From: Halomonas smyrnensis AAD6
GTDB lineage: Bacteria; Pseudomonadota; Gammaproteobacteria; Pseudomonadales; Halomonadaceae
NCBI RefSeq assembly: GCF_000265245.1
Contig: NZ_AJKS02000005.1
Location: 62,001-126,000, forward strand
Length of the DNA stretch: 64,000 nt
Direction of reading: 5' to 3'
The notes below the pieces were generated by a model that saw only the letters and a list, made by a program, of their open reading frames with translations, was not told the origin of the DNA and made no database searches. The position numbers and the translations under genes are program-made. Below, piece after piece: positions 45,617-55,714 of the stretch (within the stretch, counting starts at the first letter, position 1; each line of letters starts with the position of its first letter).

Positions 45617-46507
45617 ATGATCCGCAAGGCCGTTCTCCCCGTTGCCGGTTTCGGCACCCGCTGCCTCCCCGCCTCCAAGGCGATCCCCAAGGAGATGATC
45701 ACCATCGTCGACCGCCCGGTGATCCAGTACGTGGTCCAGGAGGCCGTCGAGGCCGGCATTCGCGACATCGTGCTGGTGACTCACGGCAGCAAGAGCGCCA
45801 TCGAGAACCACTTCGACAAGCACTTCGAGCTCGAGGCCGGCCTCGAGGCCAAGGGCAAGCACGAGCTGCTCGAGGAGCTGCGCTCGATCGTGCCGGAGGA
45901 CGTCAACATCATCAGCGTGCGCCAGCCGGAACCGCTGGGCCTCGGCCATGCGGTGCTCTGCGCGCGCCCGGTGATCGGCGACGACGAACCCTTCGCCGTG
46001 CTGCTGCCCGACGTGCTGGTCGACGGCGATGGCCTCGAGCGCAACGACCTGGCCGGCATGATCGAATCCTTCGACGCCACCGGCCGCACTCAGCTGATGG
46101 TGGAGGAAGTGCCACACGAGCTGGTCTACAAATATGGCATCGTCGCCCCCGAGGGCGAGCCGCCCGCGGCCGGCGAAGCCGGGGCCCTGGCCGGACTGGT
46201 CGAGAAGCCCAAGGTCGAGGAGGCTCCCTCCGACCTGGCGGTCATCGGCCGCTACGCGCTGCCCGGCGCCATCTTCCCGCTGCTCGCCGAGACGCCGCCC
46301 GGTGCCGGCAACGAGATCCAGCTCACCGATGCCATCGAGACCCTGCGTCAGCAGAACGGCGTCGACGCCTGGCGCATGCGCGGTCGCACCTATGACTGCG
46401 GCCATCAGCTCGGCTACCTCGAGGCGATCCTCGCCTACGGCCGCCGCCATGCCCGCTACGGCGAGGGCTTCCGCGAGCTGCTGACCCGCTACAGCGGCGA
46501 GGAGTAA
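45617..46507 (+). CDS. galU: UTP-glucose-1-phosphate uridylyltransferase
   Basis: A 296-residue nucleotidyltransferase making UDP-glucose for envelope polysaccharides. The N-terminal loop is VLPVAGFGTRCLPASKAIPKEM; VTHGSKSAIENHFD and PLGLGHAVLCARP follow, with the LLPDVLVDG metal site and GNEIQLTDAI. Start MIRKAVLPVAG has AAGGA upstream. ugd lies 3 bp downstream, so UDP-glucose is made and presumably used by adjacent genes. Weak -10-like TATGAT lies at 45534-45539. Confidence 0.96.
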   Translation: MIRKAVLPVAGFGTRCLPASKAIPKEMITIVDRPVIQYVVQEAVEAGIRDIVLVTHGSKSAIENHFDKHFELEAGLEAKGKHELLEELRSIVPEDVNIISVRQPEPLGLGHAVLCARPVIGDDEPFAVLLPDVLVDGDGLERNDLAGMIESFDATGRTQLMVEEVPHELVYKYGIVAPEGEPPAAGEAGALAGLVEKPKVEEAPSDLAVIGRYALPGAIFPLLAETPPGAGNEIQLTDAIETLRQQNGVDAWRMRGRTYDCGHQLGYLEAILAYGRRHARYGEGFRELLTRYSGEE

Positions 46508-46510
46508 GCC

Positions 46511-47800
46511 ATGCGCGTTCTGGTCCACGGCAGTGAGCTGGCCGCCGCCACCGCGGCGGCGGCGCTGGCCTCGGTCGGCCACCGGGTGAGCTGGTGGCCC
46601 CACGCCAGCGCCGACTGGTCGACCCTGTCCGAGAGCGGCTGGCTGACCAGCGAGCCGCAGCTGATGGCGCGCCTGGGCGAAGGCATCGCCCAGGGCCATC
46701 TGAGCGTGCTCGGCGCAGGCGAACAGCCCGAGGGCGACGACTTCGAGGTGCTGTGGCTGGCCCTGTCGCCGGAGCAGCGCGAGGAAGGCCGTGCCACCGT
46801 CGCCGAGCTGTCGTCGCGGCTGACCGCGGACGCCGTGCTGGTCAACAACTCGACCTTCCCGGTCGGCGAGACCGACCGCCTGGCCGCCGGCCTCGGCAAC
46901 GGCCGGCGCGCCGTGGCGCTGGCCGACCTGCTCGAGGAGGGCCGCGCCTGGGAGACCTTCACCCGGCCGTCACGCTGGCTGCTGGGCTGCGACGACCGCG
47001 ACGCCGAGCGCCAGGTGCGCGAGCTGCTGCGCGCCTTCAATCGCCGCCGCGAGGTCTTCCAGCGCATGCCGCGGCGTGCCGCCGAGCTGACCAAGCTGGC
47101 GATCAACGGCATGCTGGCCACTCGCATCAGCTACATGAACGAGATCGCCGGCCTCGCCGACACCCTGGGGGTGGACGTCGAGGACGTGCGCGAGGGCATG
47201 GGGGCGGACAGCCGCATCGGCTACGAGTACCTCTATCCCGGCTGCGGCTTCGGCGGCCCCAGCTTCTCCCGCGACCTGATGCGCCTGGCCGACGTCCAGT
47301 CGGCCAGCGGCCGCCATTCGGCGCTGCTCGATCAGGTGCTCGACATCAACGAGCAGAAGAAGGAGACGCTGTTCCGCAAGCTGTGGGCCCACTACCACGG
47401 CCGGCTGGAAGGCCTGACCGTGGCCATCTGGGGCGCGGCCTTCAAGCCCGGTACCGCGCGCATCGACCATGCGCCGGTGCTGACGCTGCTGCGTGCCCTC
47501 TGGGCCCAGGGCGTGCGCGTGCGGCTGCACGATCCCGCCGCCACCGAGGCGCTGCGTGAACGGCTGGGCGATCATCCGCTGCTGGAACTGTTCGACGGCG
47601 ATCCAGACGAGGCGCTCGAGGGCGCCGACGCCCTGATGCTGGTCACCGAGTGGAAGGCCTACTGGAACCCGGACTGGCCGCGCCTGGCATCAAAGCTGAA
47701 GGGCAAGCTGCTGCTCGACGGCCGCAATATCTACGATCCGGCCCACGTCGCCGACATGGGACTGCACTATCGGGGCATCGGGCGCCGCGCCGATCCTTGA
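46511..47800 (+). CDS. Diverged UDP-glucose 6-dehydrogenase homologue lacking the usual catalytic Cys
   Basis: A 429-residue nucleotide-sugar dehydrogenase homologue. Clear UGDH landmarks are NNSTFPVGETDRL, LTKLAINGMLATRISYMNEI, YLYPGCGFGGPSFSRDL and LLDGRNIYDP. However, the catalytic position that reads GGSCFPKD in UGDHs reads GGPSFSRD (249-255), putting Ser251 where the thioester-forming Cys should be. The NAD motif is degenerate (VLVHGSELAAAT), NPEFLxEG is LADLLEEG, and TDDMREAP is TARIDHAP. Activity as an oxidase to UDP-glucuronate is therefore doubtful. A divergent active enzyme or a regulatory paralogue are both possible. Directly downstream of galU. Confidence 0.8.
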   Translation: MRVLVHGSELAAATAAAALASVGHRVSWWPHASADWSTLSESGWLTSEPQLMARLGEGIAQGHLSVLGAGEQPEGDDFEVLWLALSPEQREEGRATVAELSSRLTADAVLVNNSTFPVGETDRLAAGLGNGRRAVALADLLEEGRAWETFTRPSRWLLGCDDRDAERQVRELLRAFNRRREVFQRMPRRAAELTKLAINGMLATRISYMNEIAGLADTLGVDVEDVREGMGADSRIGYEYLYPGCGFGGPSFSRDLMRLADVQSASGRHSALLDQVLDINEQKKETLFRKLWAHYHGRLEGLTVAIWGAAFKPGTARIDHAPVLTLLRALWAQGVRVRLHDPAATEALRERLGDHPLLELFDGDPDEALEGADALMLVTEWKAYWNPDWPRLASKLKGKLLLDGRNIYDPAHVADMGLHYRGIGRRADP

Positions 47801-47940
47801 GTCGGCTCGATTTGCTGCTGCGCTCGACAGGCTGGCCGCCGGCGGTGCTCGCTATCCTCATGTAGCAGGCTACGCTCCGATAGCTGTGCTCCGGCGACAA
47901 CCAGCCCGCCTTCGCTCGCGACGTAAATCGAGGCCGACTC
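47799..47940. mobile_element. MITE-like imperfect palindromic element
   Basis: A 142-bp non-coding element with inverted ends (GAGTCGG-CTCGATTT at the left, the complement of GAGTCGGCCTCGATTT at the right). The centre is nested: GCTATC (47851-47856), GTAGC (47862-47866), GCTAC (47869-47873), GATAGC (47879-47884). It encodes no transposase. Its first bases overlap the stop of the preceding gene. No clear target duplication is seen. A miniature inverted-repeat element is the likeliest class. Confidence 0.55.
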
Positions 47941-47962
47941 TCTAATAAGCAGTAGAAACAAA

Positions 47963-47988
47963 ACGGCCCCGCCAGATGGCGGGGCCGT
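47963..47988 (-). terminator. Rho-independent terminator of sodB
   Basis: 11-bp perfect arms with a 4-base loop, followed on the minus strand by TTTTGTTTCT, 25 bases after the sodB stop. Identical over 26 bases to the fumarase terminator. Confidence 0.85.
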
Positions 47989-48012
47989 TGTCGTTCGCGA
48001 GTCCGCTGGGGA

Positions 48013-48591
48013 TCAGGCGAAGTTCTGGGCGACGAAGTCCCAGTTCAGCACGTTCCAGACGTTCTCGAGGTACTTCGGACGCGCGTTGCGGTAGTCGATG
48101 TAGTAGGCGTGTTCCCACACATCGATGGTCAGCAGCGGGGTCTGGCCGTGAGCGACCGGGGTGTCGGCGTCGTCGGTGTTGACGATGTCGACGCCGCCGT
48201 CGGCGGTCTTGATCAGCCAGGTCCAGCCGGAGCCGAAGTTGCCGACGGCCTTGGCGTTGAAGGCGCTCTTGAATTCCTCGAAGGAACCGAACTTGGCATT
48301 GATGGCCTCGGCCAGCGCGCCGGTCGGCTCACCGCCACCGTTCGGGGACAGGCAGTGCCAGTAGAAGGTGTGGTTCCAGACCTGAGCCGCCTGGTTGAAC
48401 AGGCCACCGGAAGCAGACTGGATGATCTCCTCCAGGGACTTGTTGGCGTTCTCGGTGCCCTCGGTCAGCTCGTTGAGCTTGGTGACGTAGGCCTGGTGGT
48501 GCTTGCCGTAGTGGTACTCCAGGGTCTCGGCGGAGATGTGCGGCTCCAGGGCGTTCTTTTCGTACGGCAGTGCGGGCAGTTCGAATGCCAT
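48013..48591 (-). CDS. sodB: Superoxide dismutase [Fe]
   Basis: A 192-residue iron/manganese SOD, cytoplasmic. Metal ligands are H27, H74, D157 and H161 ([27 protein letters not shown]). [14 protein letters not shown] and FGSGWTWLI, with a Gln-type second-shell residue in the N-terminal half (FNQAAQ), indicate the Fe form. ATG follows GAGGAGAAACG-like sequence. A promoter and a leader of about 155 bases with two small palindromes lie upstream. Confidence 0.96.
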   Translation of the reverse strand: MAFELPALPYEKNALEPHISAETLEYHYGKHHQAYVTKLNELTEGTENANKSLEEIIQSASGGLFNQAAQVWNHTFYWHCLSPNGGGEPTGALAEAINAKFGSFEEFKSAFNAKAVGNFGSGWTWLIKTADGGVDIVNTDDADTPVAHGQTPLLTIDVWEHAYYIDYRNARPKYLENVWNVLNWDFVAQNFA

Positions 48592-48752
48592 TATCGTTTC
48601 TCCTCGTTGCTAGTCATGGGTCGGCGACCCATGGTGTGCCAGTGCGCTGGGGGAGTGCAAGGTCGATGTCGGCCCGGATTCGGCCGTGCCCCGTTCGCTC
48701 CCTCGATAAAAAACCGTACACTATCAGTGTGCTGTACCAGTCCGATCACGGC

Positions 48753-48781
48753 ATCATATCACCCGGCCTGGGGTCCGCCAA
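48753..48781 (-). promoter_or_regulatory. Sigma70-type promoter of sodB
   Basis: Read on the minus strand, TTGGCG (48776-48781) and TATGAT (48753-48758) are separated by 17 bases. The leader to the sodB ATG is about 155 bases and contains the palindromes ACACTATCAGTGT (48718-48730) and CATGGGTC/GACCCATG (48615-48633), which could be operator or RNA structure. Confidence 0.5.
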
Positions 48782-48865
48782 TTCCGATCAGGGGACTCGG
48801 GCTTGGGTCGCGTGCCGGCGATATCGCCGGCGGGACGCCGACACGCAACGCGCAAGGAGACCACC

Positions 48866-49660
48866 ATGGCAGAGCGCCCGGAAGACAGCCGGCAGCCACG
48901 ACCGATCGTGCCGGACCCGGATGCCAGCCTGGCCGGGCACCACCGGTCACACGCCCCGCCCAGGGCGACCGTCTGGCCACTGTGGCTGCTGATCCTGCTG
49001 CTCACCGCGGCGCTGATCGGGCTGGCCTACGCCGGCTGGATGGAGCGTCAGCGCCTGGAGCAGCGGCTGACCCGCCTCAACGGAGAGATCTCCAACGTCC
49101 ATGCCCGCTTCGACGCCTCCGAGGGTCGCGGCGAGCTGCTGTCGGAGATCCAGACACGCCTCGACGAGCTCGAGGGGCTGGAGGACCGGCTACAAGCCAC
49201 GCTGGACGACCGCGTCACCGAGCGCCTGTCGGACTGGCAGGACGAACACCTGGCGCCGCAAGCGCAGGCCCAGTCTGCGCTCGAAGGCCGGGTCGCGACC
49301 CTGGCCGAGGATGGCGAGGTGCGCGCCGATACCCTGGCGGCGGTGCGCGACTCCATGGATGCCCTCGAGACCGCCAGCCGCGAGGGACGGTCCGCGCTCA
49401 CCGAGCGCCTGGCGGCACTGGAGAGCACTCAGCAGGGCGAGGCCGAGCGTCAGCAGGCGCTCGATGAACGGCTCGATGGCGCCGTCGAGGCCCTGGCCGG
49501 GCTGAGCGACGACGTTGAAGCCCTGGGTTCGTCGAGCGATGATGAGCGCGAGCAAACCGCGGCCCTCGAGGAGCGCCTCGCGGATCTGCAGGCCGAACTG
49601 CGGGAGCTGCGCCAGTCACAGCTGGCCATGAACGCCCAGCTGGAAGCGCTGCGGCAGTGA
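48866..49660 (+). CDS. Single-pass membrane coiled-coil protein of unknown function
   Basis: A 264-residue protein with a Pro-rich cytoplasmic N-terminus, one membrane helix at about 37-57 (VWPLWLLILLLTAALIGLAYAG) and then a 200-residue Leu/Glu/Arg-rich coiled coil to the end. The layout loosely recalls HemX-like or YhcB-type envelope proteins, but no family is secure. AAGGAGA precedes the ATG. Directly followed by tamA-tamB with a 29-bp gap, so an envelope role linked to TamAB is possible. Confidence 0.7.
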   Translation: MAERPEDSRQPRPIVPDPDASLAGHHRSHAPPRATVWPLWLLILLLTAALIGLAYAGWMERQRLEQRLTRLNGEISNVHARFDASEGRGELLSEIQTRLDELEGLEDRLQATLDDRVTERLSDWQDEHLAPQAQAQSALEGRVATLAEDGEVRADTLAAVRDSMDALETASREGRSALTERLAALESTQQGEAERQQALDERLDGAVEALAGLSDDVEALGSSSDDEREQTAALEERLADLQAELRELRQSQLAMNAQLEALRQ

Positions 49661-49689
49661 CAGGACGTCAGCCAGGGAACCCCGACATC

Positions 49690-51552
49690 ATGGACAAGTG
49701 TCTCGTCAATCGTCTCGTGACCGGCCTGCTGGTCGCCGGCCTCGTCTCACCGGGCGTCGTCCTGGCCCTCGACGCCAATATCGAGGGCCTCGAGGGCGAA
49801 CCGGCCGAGAACCTCGAGACCTACCTCGACGGCCTCGATGCCGAGCAGTACTCGCCGCAGCGGCTGGAATCCGAAGTGCGTCGCCTGGCCGGCGAGTCGC
49901 TCAGGGTCTATGGCTACTACGAGCCCACCTTCGAGCTTCGCTTCGACGACCGCGACGCACCGGAAGAGGTGACCATCGTCGTCGACCCCGGCGAACCGGT
50001 GCGAATCGAGCGTCTCGCCTTCGGGTTGGCCGGTGGCGCCGCCGACGATCAGCCCTTCCAGGACGCCATCGACGACTATCCCCAGGAAGAGGGGGATGTG
50101 CTTCGCCACGCCCCCTTCGATGCGCTGCGCAGCCAGCTCTCCGGCCTGGCCCTCGAGCGCGGCTACTTCGACTGGCGCTTCAGCGAACGGCGCATGGAGA
50201 TCCGCCCCTGGGCCAACAGCGCCCGGCTGTCGCTGGACCTGGACAGCGGCGCGCGCTATCGCTTCGGGCCGGTGCGCTTCCACGGCCAGCACATCGAGAC
50301 CGAACGCCTGCAGGCCCTGGCGCCGTTCCATGAGGGCAAGCCCTATCTCGCCAGCGACATCGCCACCTTCAACCAGCGCCTCGGCCAGACCGAGTGGTTC
50401 GGCTCGGTCAGCGTGCGTCCGCTGCTGGATGCCGGCATCGGCGAACTGGCGCTGCCGCCGGCGCCCATCGGCTTTCTCAACGCCCTCGACGTGGAGGGCC
50501 TGCCAGAGGCGCCACCGCCCGAGCCCCGCCTGAGCGCGGAGGCGCTCGCCGCGGCCGCGTCGCTTCAGGCACCGGCGGTGCCCGAGGTGCCCATCGAGGT
50601 CAGTGTCACGCCGGCCGATCGTCACCAGTTCGAGGTCGGTATCGGCTTTGCCACCGACGTCGGCCCCCGGATGCGCTTCTCCTGGGACCAGCCCTGGGTC
50701 AACCGCTACGGCCACAGCCTCGAGCACGACCTCTACCTCTCCGGGCCCGAGCAGGAGTTCAGCGGCGTCTACAACATGCCCCTCGACGATCCGCGTCGCG
50801 ACAGCTATCGCCTCCAGTACGGGCTGCGCAACGAGGACAACGAAGACACCGAAACCCTCGAGGCCAGCGTGGAGTTCGGCCGCCGCTGGCAGTTCGATAA
50901 CGCCTGGGAGCAGATCGTCTACCTGCGCGCCACCTACGAGGACTTCACCCAGGCCGATCTCGACAACCAGGTGCTGCTGCTCTATCCCGGCGTGCGCTGG
51001 ACCCGCACTCGCTCGCGCAATCCGACCTTTCCGCGCTGGGGAGATCGCCAGCAGATCTCGGTGCAGTACTCCAGTGAGGCCTGGGGCTCCGACGCCGAGT
51101 TCCTGCGCCTGGATGCCGATACCCAGTGGGTCCGCAGCCTCGGCGACGACTACCGCTTCGTGGGTCGCGTCGGCGCGGGCAGCATCGTCACCGACGACTT
51201 CGAGAACATCCCGCCGTCGCTGCGTTTCTTCGTCGGCGGCGACACCAGCGTGCGCGGCTATGGCTACGAGACCCTGTCGCCGGAGAACAGCGACGGCGAG
51301 CTGGTCGGCGGCGAGCAGCGCCTGGTCGGCAGCGTCGAGGCACAGCGCCGGATCACCGGCCCCTGGTGGCTGGCCAGCTTCGTCGACGCCGGCGATGCCT
51401 TCACCGACTGGTGGCCCCAAGAGCTGAACACCAGCGCCGGCCTCGGCGTGCGCTGGATCTCGCCGGTGGGGCCGATCCGCTTCGATGTCGCCCATCCCTT
51501 CGACAGCGACGACGCCTATCGCATCCACTTCGCTATCGGCCCGGAGTTCTAG
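49690..51552 (+). CDS. tamA: Translocation and assembly module protein TamA
   Basis: A 620-residue Omp85-family outer-membrane protein of the TamAB envelope system. The start at MDKCLVNRLV gives a signal peptide ending near VVLALD (about residue 27), better than an upstream GTG at 49657. Three POTRA-like regions fill about 28-235, then a linker, and a 16-strand barrel from about 300 with the conserved FFVGGDTSVRGYGYETL motif and DAGDAF near the C-terminus; the final residues IHFAIGPEF end in Phe as in Omp85 proteins. AGGGAA precedes the start. tamB follows. Confidence 0.9.
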   Translation: MDKCLVNRLVTGLLVAGLVSPGVVLALDANIEGLEGEPAENLETYLDGLDAEQYSPQRLESEVRRLAGESLRVYGYYEPTFELRFDDRDAPEEVTIVVDPGEPVRIERLAFGLAGGAADDQPFQDAIDDYPQEEGDVLRHAPFDALRSQLSGLALERGYFDWRFSERRMEIRPWANSARLSLDLDSGARYRFGPVRFHGQHIETERLQALAPFHEGKPYLASDIATFNQRLGQTEWFGSVSVRPLLDAGIGELALPPAPIGFLNALDVEGLPEAPPPEPRLSAEALAAAASLQAPAVPEVPIEVSVTPADRHQFEVGIGFATDVGPRMRFSWDQPWVNRYGHSLEHDLYLSGPEQEFSGVYNMPLDDPRRDSYRLQYGLRNEDNEDTETLEASVEFGRRWQFDNAWEQIVYLRATYEDFTQADLDNQVLLLYPGVRWTRTRSRNPTFPRWGDRQQISVQYSSEAWGSDAEFLRLDADTQWVRSLGDDYRFVGRVGAGSIVTDDFENIPPSLRFFVGGDTSVRGYGYETLSPENSDGELVGGEQRLVGSVEAQRRITGPWWLASFVDAGDAFTDWWPQELNTSAGLGVRWISPVGPIRFDVAHPFDSDDAYRIHFAIGPEF

Positions 51553-51648
51553 CGTGCGCCGGGCACCGATCATCGTCACCGTTCACCCCCGTCGTCCGTG
51601 GCTCACCGCGCCCCGGACGACGCTGCCGCGAGAGTCATCATCGTGAGA

Positions 51649-54600
51649 ATGCGCCGCCTTAGCTGGGCCCTGCTCCGGCTGTTGATCCTGCTGCCGCTGT
51701 GGCTGATCGGCCTGGTCATGCTGCTGCTTGGCCTGGCCCTGTCGCCCTGGGGCACCAGCGCCCTGTTCACCCAGGCCGAGCGGCTCGGCCTGCTCGAGGT
51801 CGAGCGCGTCGAGGGCGCGCCCCTGGACACGCTCAGGATCGAGGGGCTGCGCCTGACGGCCGGCCCGGCCAGCGTCGCGGTGTCCGACGTCGAGCTCGCC
51901 TGGGCCGACGACTGTCTGCTCCAGGGGCGGCTGTGCATCGACCGCCTGGCCGTGGCGGGCGCCCGCATCCGCCTCGGCGCGAGCGACGCCGCCGAGGAGC
52001 CGGTGGCGGAAGAGGGCGACGGCGGCCCGCCCGGGCCGATTCAGCTGCCGCTGCCGGTGGCGCTGCGCGAGCTGTTGCTGGATGACGTCGAGGTGCGCCT
52101 CGCCGATGGCACCCGCCTTGGCTGGCGGCACTTCGAGAGCGGCGCCGAGGCCGAAGGTAACGCCCTGACCCTGTCGCCGACGCGCCTGGTCGGGCTGCGG
52201 CTGACGCCGTCGATCTCGCCGGGCAACCGGCTCGCCCTGAGCGAGGCGGAAAGCCGCGACGACGTGCTCACGGCCATCGCGATCGACGCCGCCGTGGCGG
52301 TGCGCTCGCCGCTGCCGGCCAGCGTCGCCGCGGCCGCCGCAGGAGTGAGCGATTCGCCGGCGTCGCCGGACTCACCGGCCGAGGAGCGCCTCCGGCTGCC
52401 GGACGTCACCCTGCCGCTGGCGGTGGAGGTACCGAGTCTGACCGTGGAAGACGCGGCCTTCGAGGGCGCGCAGGCCTACGTCATCGACCGGCTCGATCTC
52501 AGCGTCACCGCCCGCGACCAGCACATCGCCGTGCACCCGCTCGCCGTCGCCTCCCGGGAGGCCGACGCCACCCTCCAGGCCGAGGTCACCCTGCGCGATG
52601 ACTATCCCCTCGACGTACAGCTGGGCGCCGACTTCTACCTGCCCGAGCGCCTGCCGGCCCTGGCCGGCCAGCGGCTCGAGCTGGCCCTGAGCGGGGACCT
52701 TGGCGACCTGGACGTGGCGCTGACTGCCAGCGGCCCCATGGAAGCCAGCCTGACGGCCCGCCTCGACGCCCTGGACCCGACGATGCCGTTCTCCGCTCGC
52801 CTGACCAGCCCCGAGCTGCAGTGGCCGCTGCCCGGCGCCGTGGCGGCGCCCGAGGACGCGGATAACGGCGAGGACGAGGGCGCGAGCGAGACGGCGCAAG
52901 ACACGCCGACCGAGCCGTGGCGAGTCGAGAACCTCGACCTCGACGCCGAAGGCACGCTCGACGACTATCGGGTCAGCCTGGGGCTCGCCGCCCAGGGCCC
53001 GTCGCTGCCGCGCACAGACATCGCGCTGAACGGGCAGGGCAACCTGCAGCGCTTCGACTGGGCGCCGCTGCGCCTGACGCCGCCGGAGGGCACGCTGACC
53101 AGCGAGGGACGGATCGACTGGTCCGAGGCGCTCTCGGTGTCGGCGCGGCTCGACGTCGACGGCTTCGACCCCGAGCCCTTCGTCGAGGGACTGGCCGGCC
53201 GTCTCGACGGCCGCCTGCAGGTGGCCTTCTCCCAGAGCGCCGACGGCTGGCGGCTCGGCGTGCCGACGCTTGCCGTGGACGGCGAACTCGCCGAGCAGCC
53301 GTTCTCGCTCTCGGGGCAGCTGTCCGGCGATCACGACATGAACTGGGACATCGCCTCGCTGAGCCTGCGCCAGGGCGACAATCGCCTGGACGCCTCGGGC
53401 CGGGTCGCGCCGAGCGAGCTGGACCTGGACGCCCGCATCGACATGCCGCGACTGGACACCCTCCATCCCGAGCTCGACGGGGCGCTCGACGGCGACATCG
53501 AGGCCCGCGGCAGCGTCGAGCGGCCGCAGCTGTCGCTGTCCCTGAGCGGCGATCGGCTGGCCTTCGGCGACAACCGCCTCGCCCGGCTGCGCCTGGACGG
53601 CGAGGTGGCCGGCCTCGACGACCCGAGCCTCGACCTGAGCCTGGCCGCCGACGACGTCGCCGCCGGTGGCCAGGCCTTCACGTCTATCGCGCTGGGCCTC
53701 GACGGCAGGCTCTCCGAGCATCGCCTGACCCTCGACGTGGAAGGCGACCCGGACGGGCCGCTGTCGGCGCTGAACCTGGCCCTCGAGGGCGCGCTGGACG
53801 AGGCCCGCGAGCACTATCGCGGGCGGCTGACGCCGCTGGACGCCGAGACCGCCTACGGCAGCCTCGGCCTCGACCAGGCGCTGGCCTTCGATGCCGACCT
53901 GACCGCCAGCGCCGTGGAGGTCCAGCCGTTTTGCCTGACCCGCGCCGAGGGCGGCGGGCTGTGCCTGACGGCACCGCTGTCGGCGTCGCCGGACAGCGGA
54001 CGCGCCGAGCTCGCGATCCGCGAGCTGCCGATGGACCTGATCAACGACGCCATGCCGCCGGGATGGGCCATCGACGGCGCCACCGAGGGCGGCCTGGTGG
54101 CCGAATGGTCGAACGGCGGCGCCCGCTGGCAGGCCAGCGCGAATCTCGACAGCCAGGCCGAGATCAACGGCCAGGACGCCTATGGCCAGCCGTGGTCGGT
54201 GCCCGGCACCGGGCTCTCGCTCGCCCTCGACGCCGATCAGGAGCGTGCCGACGTCGACCTGGGGCTGACCTTCGGCGAACAGGGTGCGATGCGCCTCGAC
54301 CTGGGCATCATCGAGCCCATGGGTGCCGGCCGCCTGGAAGGGCGCTTCGAGATCGACAACGTGCGACTGGCGCCGTACCGGCCGCTGGTCGCAGACATGG
54401 AGACCCTGGAAGGCGCCCTCGACGCCGGTATCGACATCACCGGCGACCGCGAGCAGCCGCGGCTGGACGGCCGCCTCGCGCTGGCCGGCCTGCGCGCCGA
54501 GGGTCTCGGGCTGCCGCTGTCGGTGGCCGACGGCGAGCTTGAGGTCGACCTGTCCGGCGACCGCGCCGACATCGACGGCTACCTGGAAGGCGAGGAAGGC

Positions 54601-55680
54601 CGGATGAACATCACCGGCGATGCCCGCTGGCCCTCGTCGGCCGCGTGGCAGGCGGCCCTCGACCTGGAAGGGCGCGACGCGCCGCTGCTGGCCGCGCTGC
54701 CGGGGTTCGGGCGGCTGCACATCGCCCCGGACCTGTCGATCCGCGCCGATCCGGACCGGCTGCGGGTGCGCGGCGAGGTCGGCATTCCCTGGGCCCGGCT
54801 CGAGGTCGGCAAGGTACCGGCCTCGGCGGTCTCGCCGAGCCCCGACGAGGTCATCGTCACCCGCGAGGAGGCCGAGGCCGCCGACCGCCAGGCCGCCAGC
54901 GAGGAGCCGGGGGCGAGCACCGCCGAGGCCATGCAGCAGGCCGGCATGGCGCTGGACGTCCAGGTGGACCTGGTGCTGGGGCCGGACATGCGTCTCGAGG
55001 CCTACGGGCTCGAGACCGACCTGCGCGGCGACCTGCAGGTGCGCCAGTCCGACGGCCCCGTGCAGCTGTTCGGCAACGTCAACCTGGAAGACGGACGCTT
55101 CCGGGCCTTCGGCCAGGACCTGATCGTCCGCGAGGGCATCCTCTACTTCAGCGGCCCCCCGGGCCAGCCGCTGCTCGACTTCGAGGCGGTGCGCAATCCG
55201 GACAATACCCAGGACGAGGTGGTGGCCGGTCTGCGGGTCAGCGGGCCCGCGGCCAATCCCAGCCTGGAGATCTTCTCCGAGCCGTCCATGAACGAGTCCC
55301 GGGCGCTGTCCTACGTGCTGCGCGGCCGTGCCCCGGACGACAGCAGCGGCGGCAGCGCCCTGACTTCGGCGCTGATCGGCGTGACCCTGGGCCAGGCCGG
55401 CGGCGCCGTGGGCGCGATCGGCGAGGCCTTCGGCATCGACGACCTGAGCCTCGACACCGCCGGCAGCGGCGACGATAGCCAGGTGGTCGTGACCGGGAAC
55501 CTGACCGATCGGCTGAGCGTCGGATATGGTGTCGGCGTCTTCTCGCCGATCGCCGAGCTGACGCTGCGCTACAAGCTGTGGCGAGACCTCTACCTCGAGG
55601 CGGTATCCGGCGCCAGCCAGGCGGTCGACCTGATCTATACCTTCAGCCTGCCGGGCGATCCCCCGGCGCTGACACGATGA
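51649..55680 (+). CDS. tamB: Translocation and assembly module protein TamB
   Basis: A 1343-residue AsmA/DUF490 protein of the inner membrane and periplasm, thought to move phospholipids and help assemble outer-membrane proteins with TamA. One N-terminal membrane anchor ([21 protein letters not shown] region) is followed by a long beta-rich groove domain and the C-terminal DUF490 region ([89 protein letters not shown]). Start is ambiguous: ATG 51649, GTG 51643 or GTG 51598. Length fits the family. Confidence 0.9.
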   Translation: MRRLSWALLRLLILLPLWLIGLVMLLLGLALSPWGTSALFTQAERLGLLEVERVEGAPLDTLRIEGLRLTAGPASVAVSDVELAWADDCLLQGRLCIDRLAVAGARIRLGASDAAEEPVAEEGDGGPPGPIQLPLPVALRELLLDDVEVRLADGTRLGWRHFESGAEAEGNALTLSPTRLVGLRLTPSISPGNRLALSEAESRDDVLTAIAIDAAVAVRSPLPASVAAAAAGVSDSPASPDSPAEERLRLPDVTLPLAVEVPSLTVEDAAFEGAQAYVIDRLDLSVTARDQHIAVHPLAVASREADATLQAEVTLRDDYPLDVQLGADFYLPERLPALAGQRLELALSGDLGDLDVALTASGPMEASLTARLDALDPTMPFSARLTSPELQWPLPGAVAAPEDADNGEDEGASETAQDTPTEPWRVENLDLDAEGTLDDYRVSLGLAAQGPSLPRTDIALNGQGNLQRFDWAPLRLTPPEGTLTSEGRIDWSEALSVSARLDVDGFDPEPFVEGLAGRLDGRLQVAFSQSADGWRLGVPTLAVDGELAEQPFSLSGQLSGDHDMNWDIASLSLRQGDNRLDASGRVAPSELDLDARIDMPRLDTLHPELDGALDGDIEARGSVERPQLSLSLSGDRLAFGDNRLARLRLDGEVAGLDDPSLDLSLAADDVAAGGQAFTSIALGLDGRLSEHRLTLDVEGDPDGPLSALNLALEGALDEAREHYRGRLTPLDAETAYGSLGLDQALAFDADLTASAVEVQPFCLTRAEGGGLCLTAPLSASPDSGRAELAIRELPMDLINDAMPPGWAIDGATEGGLVAEWSNGGARWQASANLDSQAEINGQDAYGQPWSVPGTGLSLALDADQERADVDLGLTFGEQGAMRLDLGIIEPMGAGRLEGRFEIDNVRLAPYRPLVADMETLEGALDAGIDITGDREQPRLDGRLALAGLRAEGLGLPLSVADGELEVDLSGDRADIDGYLEGEEGRMNITGDARWPSSAAWQAALDLEGRDAPLLAALPGFGRLHIAPDLSIRADPDRLRVRGEVGIPWARLEVGKVPASAVSPSPDEVIVTREEAEAADRQAASEEPGASTAEAMQQAGMALDVQVDLVLGPDMRLEAYGLETDLRGDLQVRQSDGPVQLFGNVNLEDGRFRAFGQDLIVREGILYFSGPPGQPLLDFEAVRNPDNTQDEVVAGLRVSGPAANPSLEIFSEPSMNESRALSYVLRGRAPDDSSGGSALTSALIGVTLGQAGGAVGAIGEAFGIDDLSLDTAGSGDDSQVVVTGNLTDRLSVGYGVGVFSPIAELTLRYKLWRDLYLEAVSGASQAVDLIYTFSLPGDPPALTR

Positions 55681-55714
55681 GCGACATGCGCAAGACGAAC
55701 CAAGGAGCCACACG

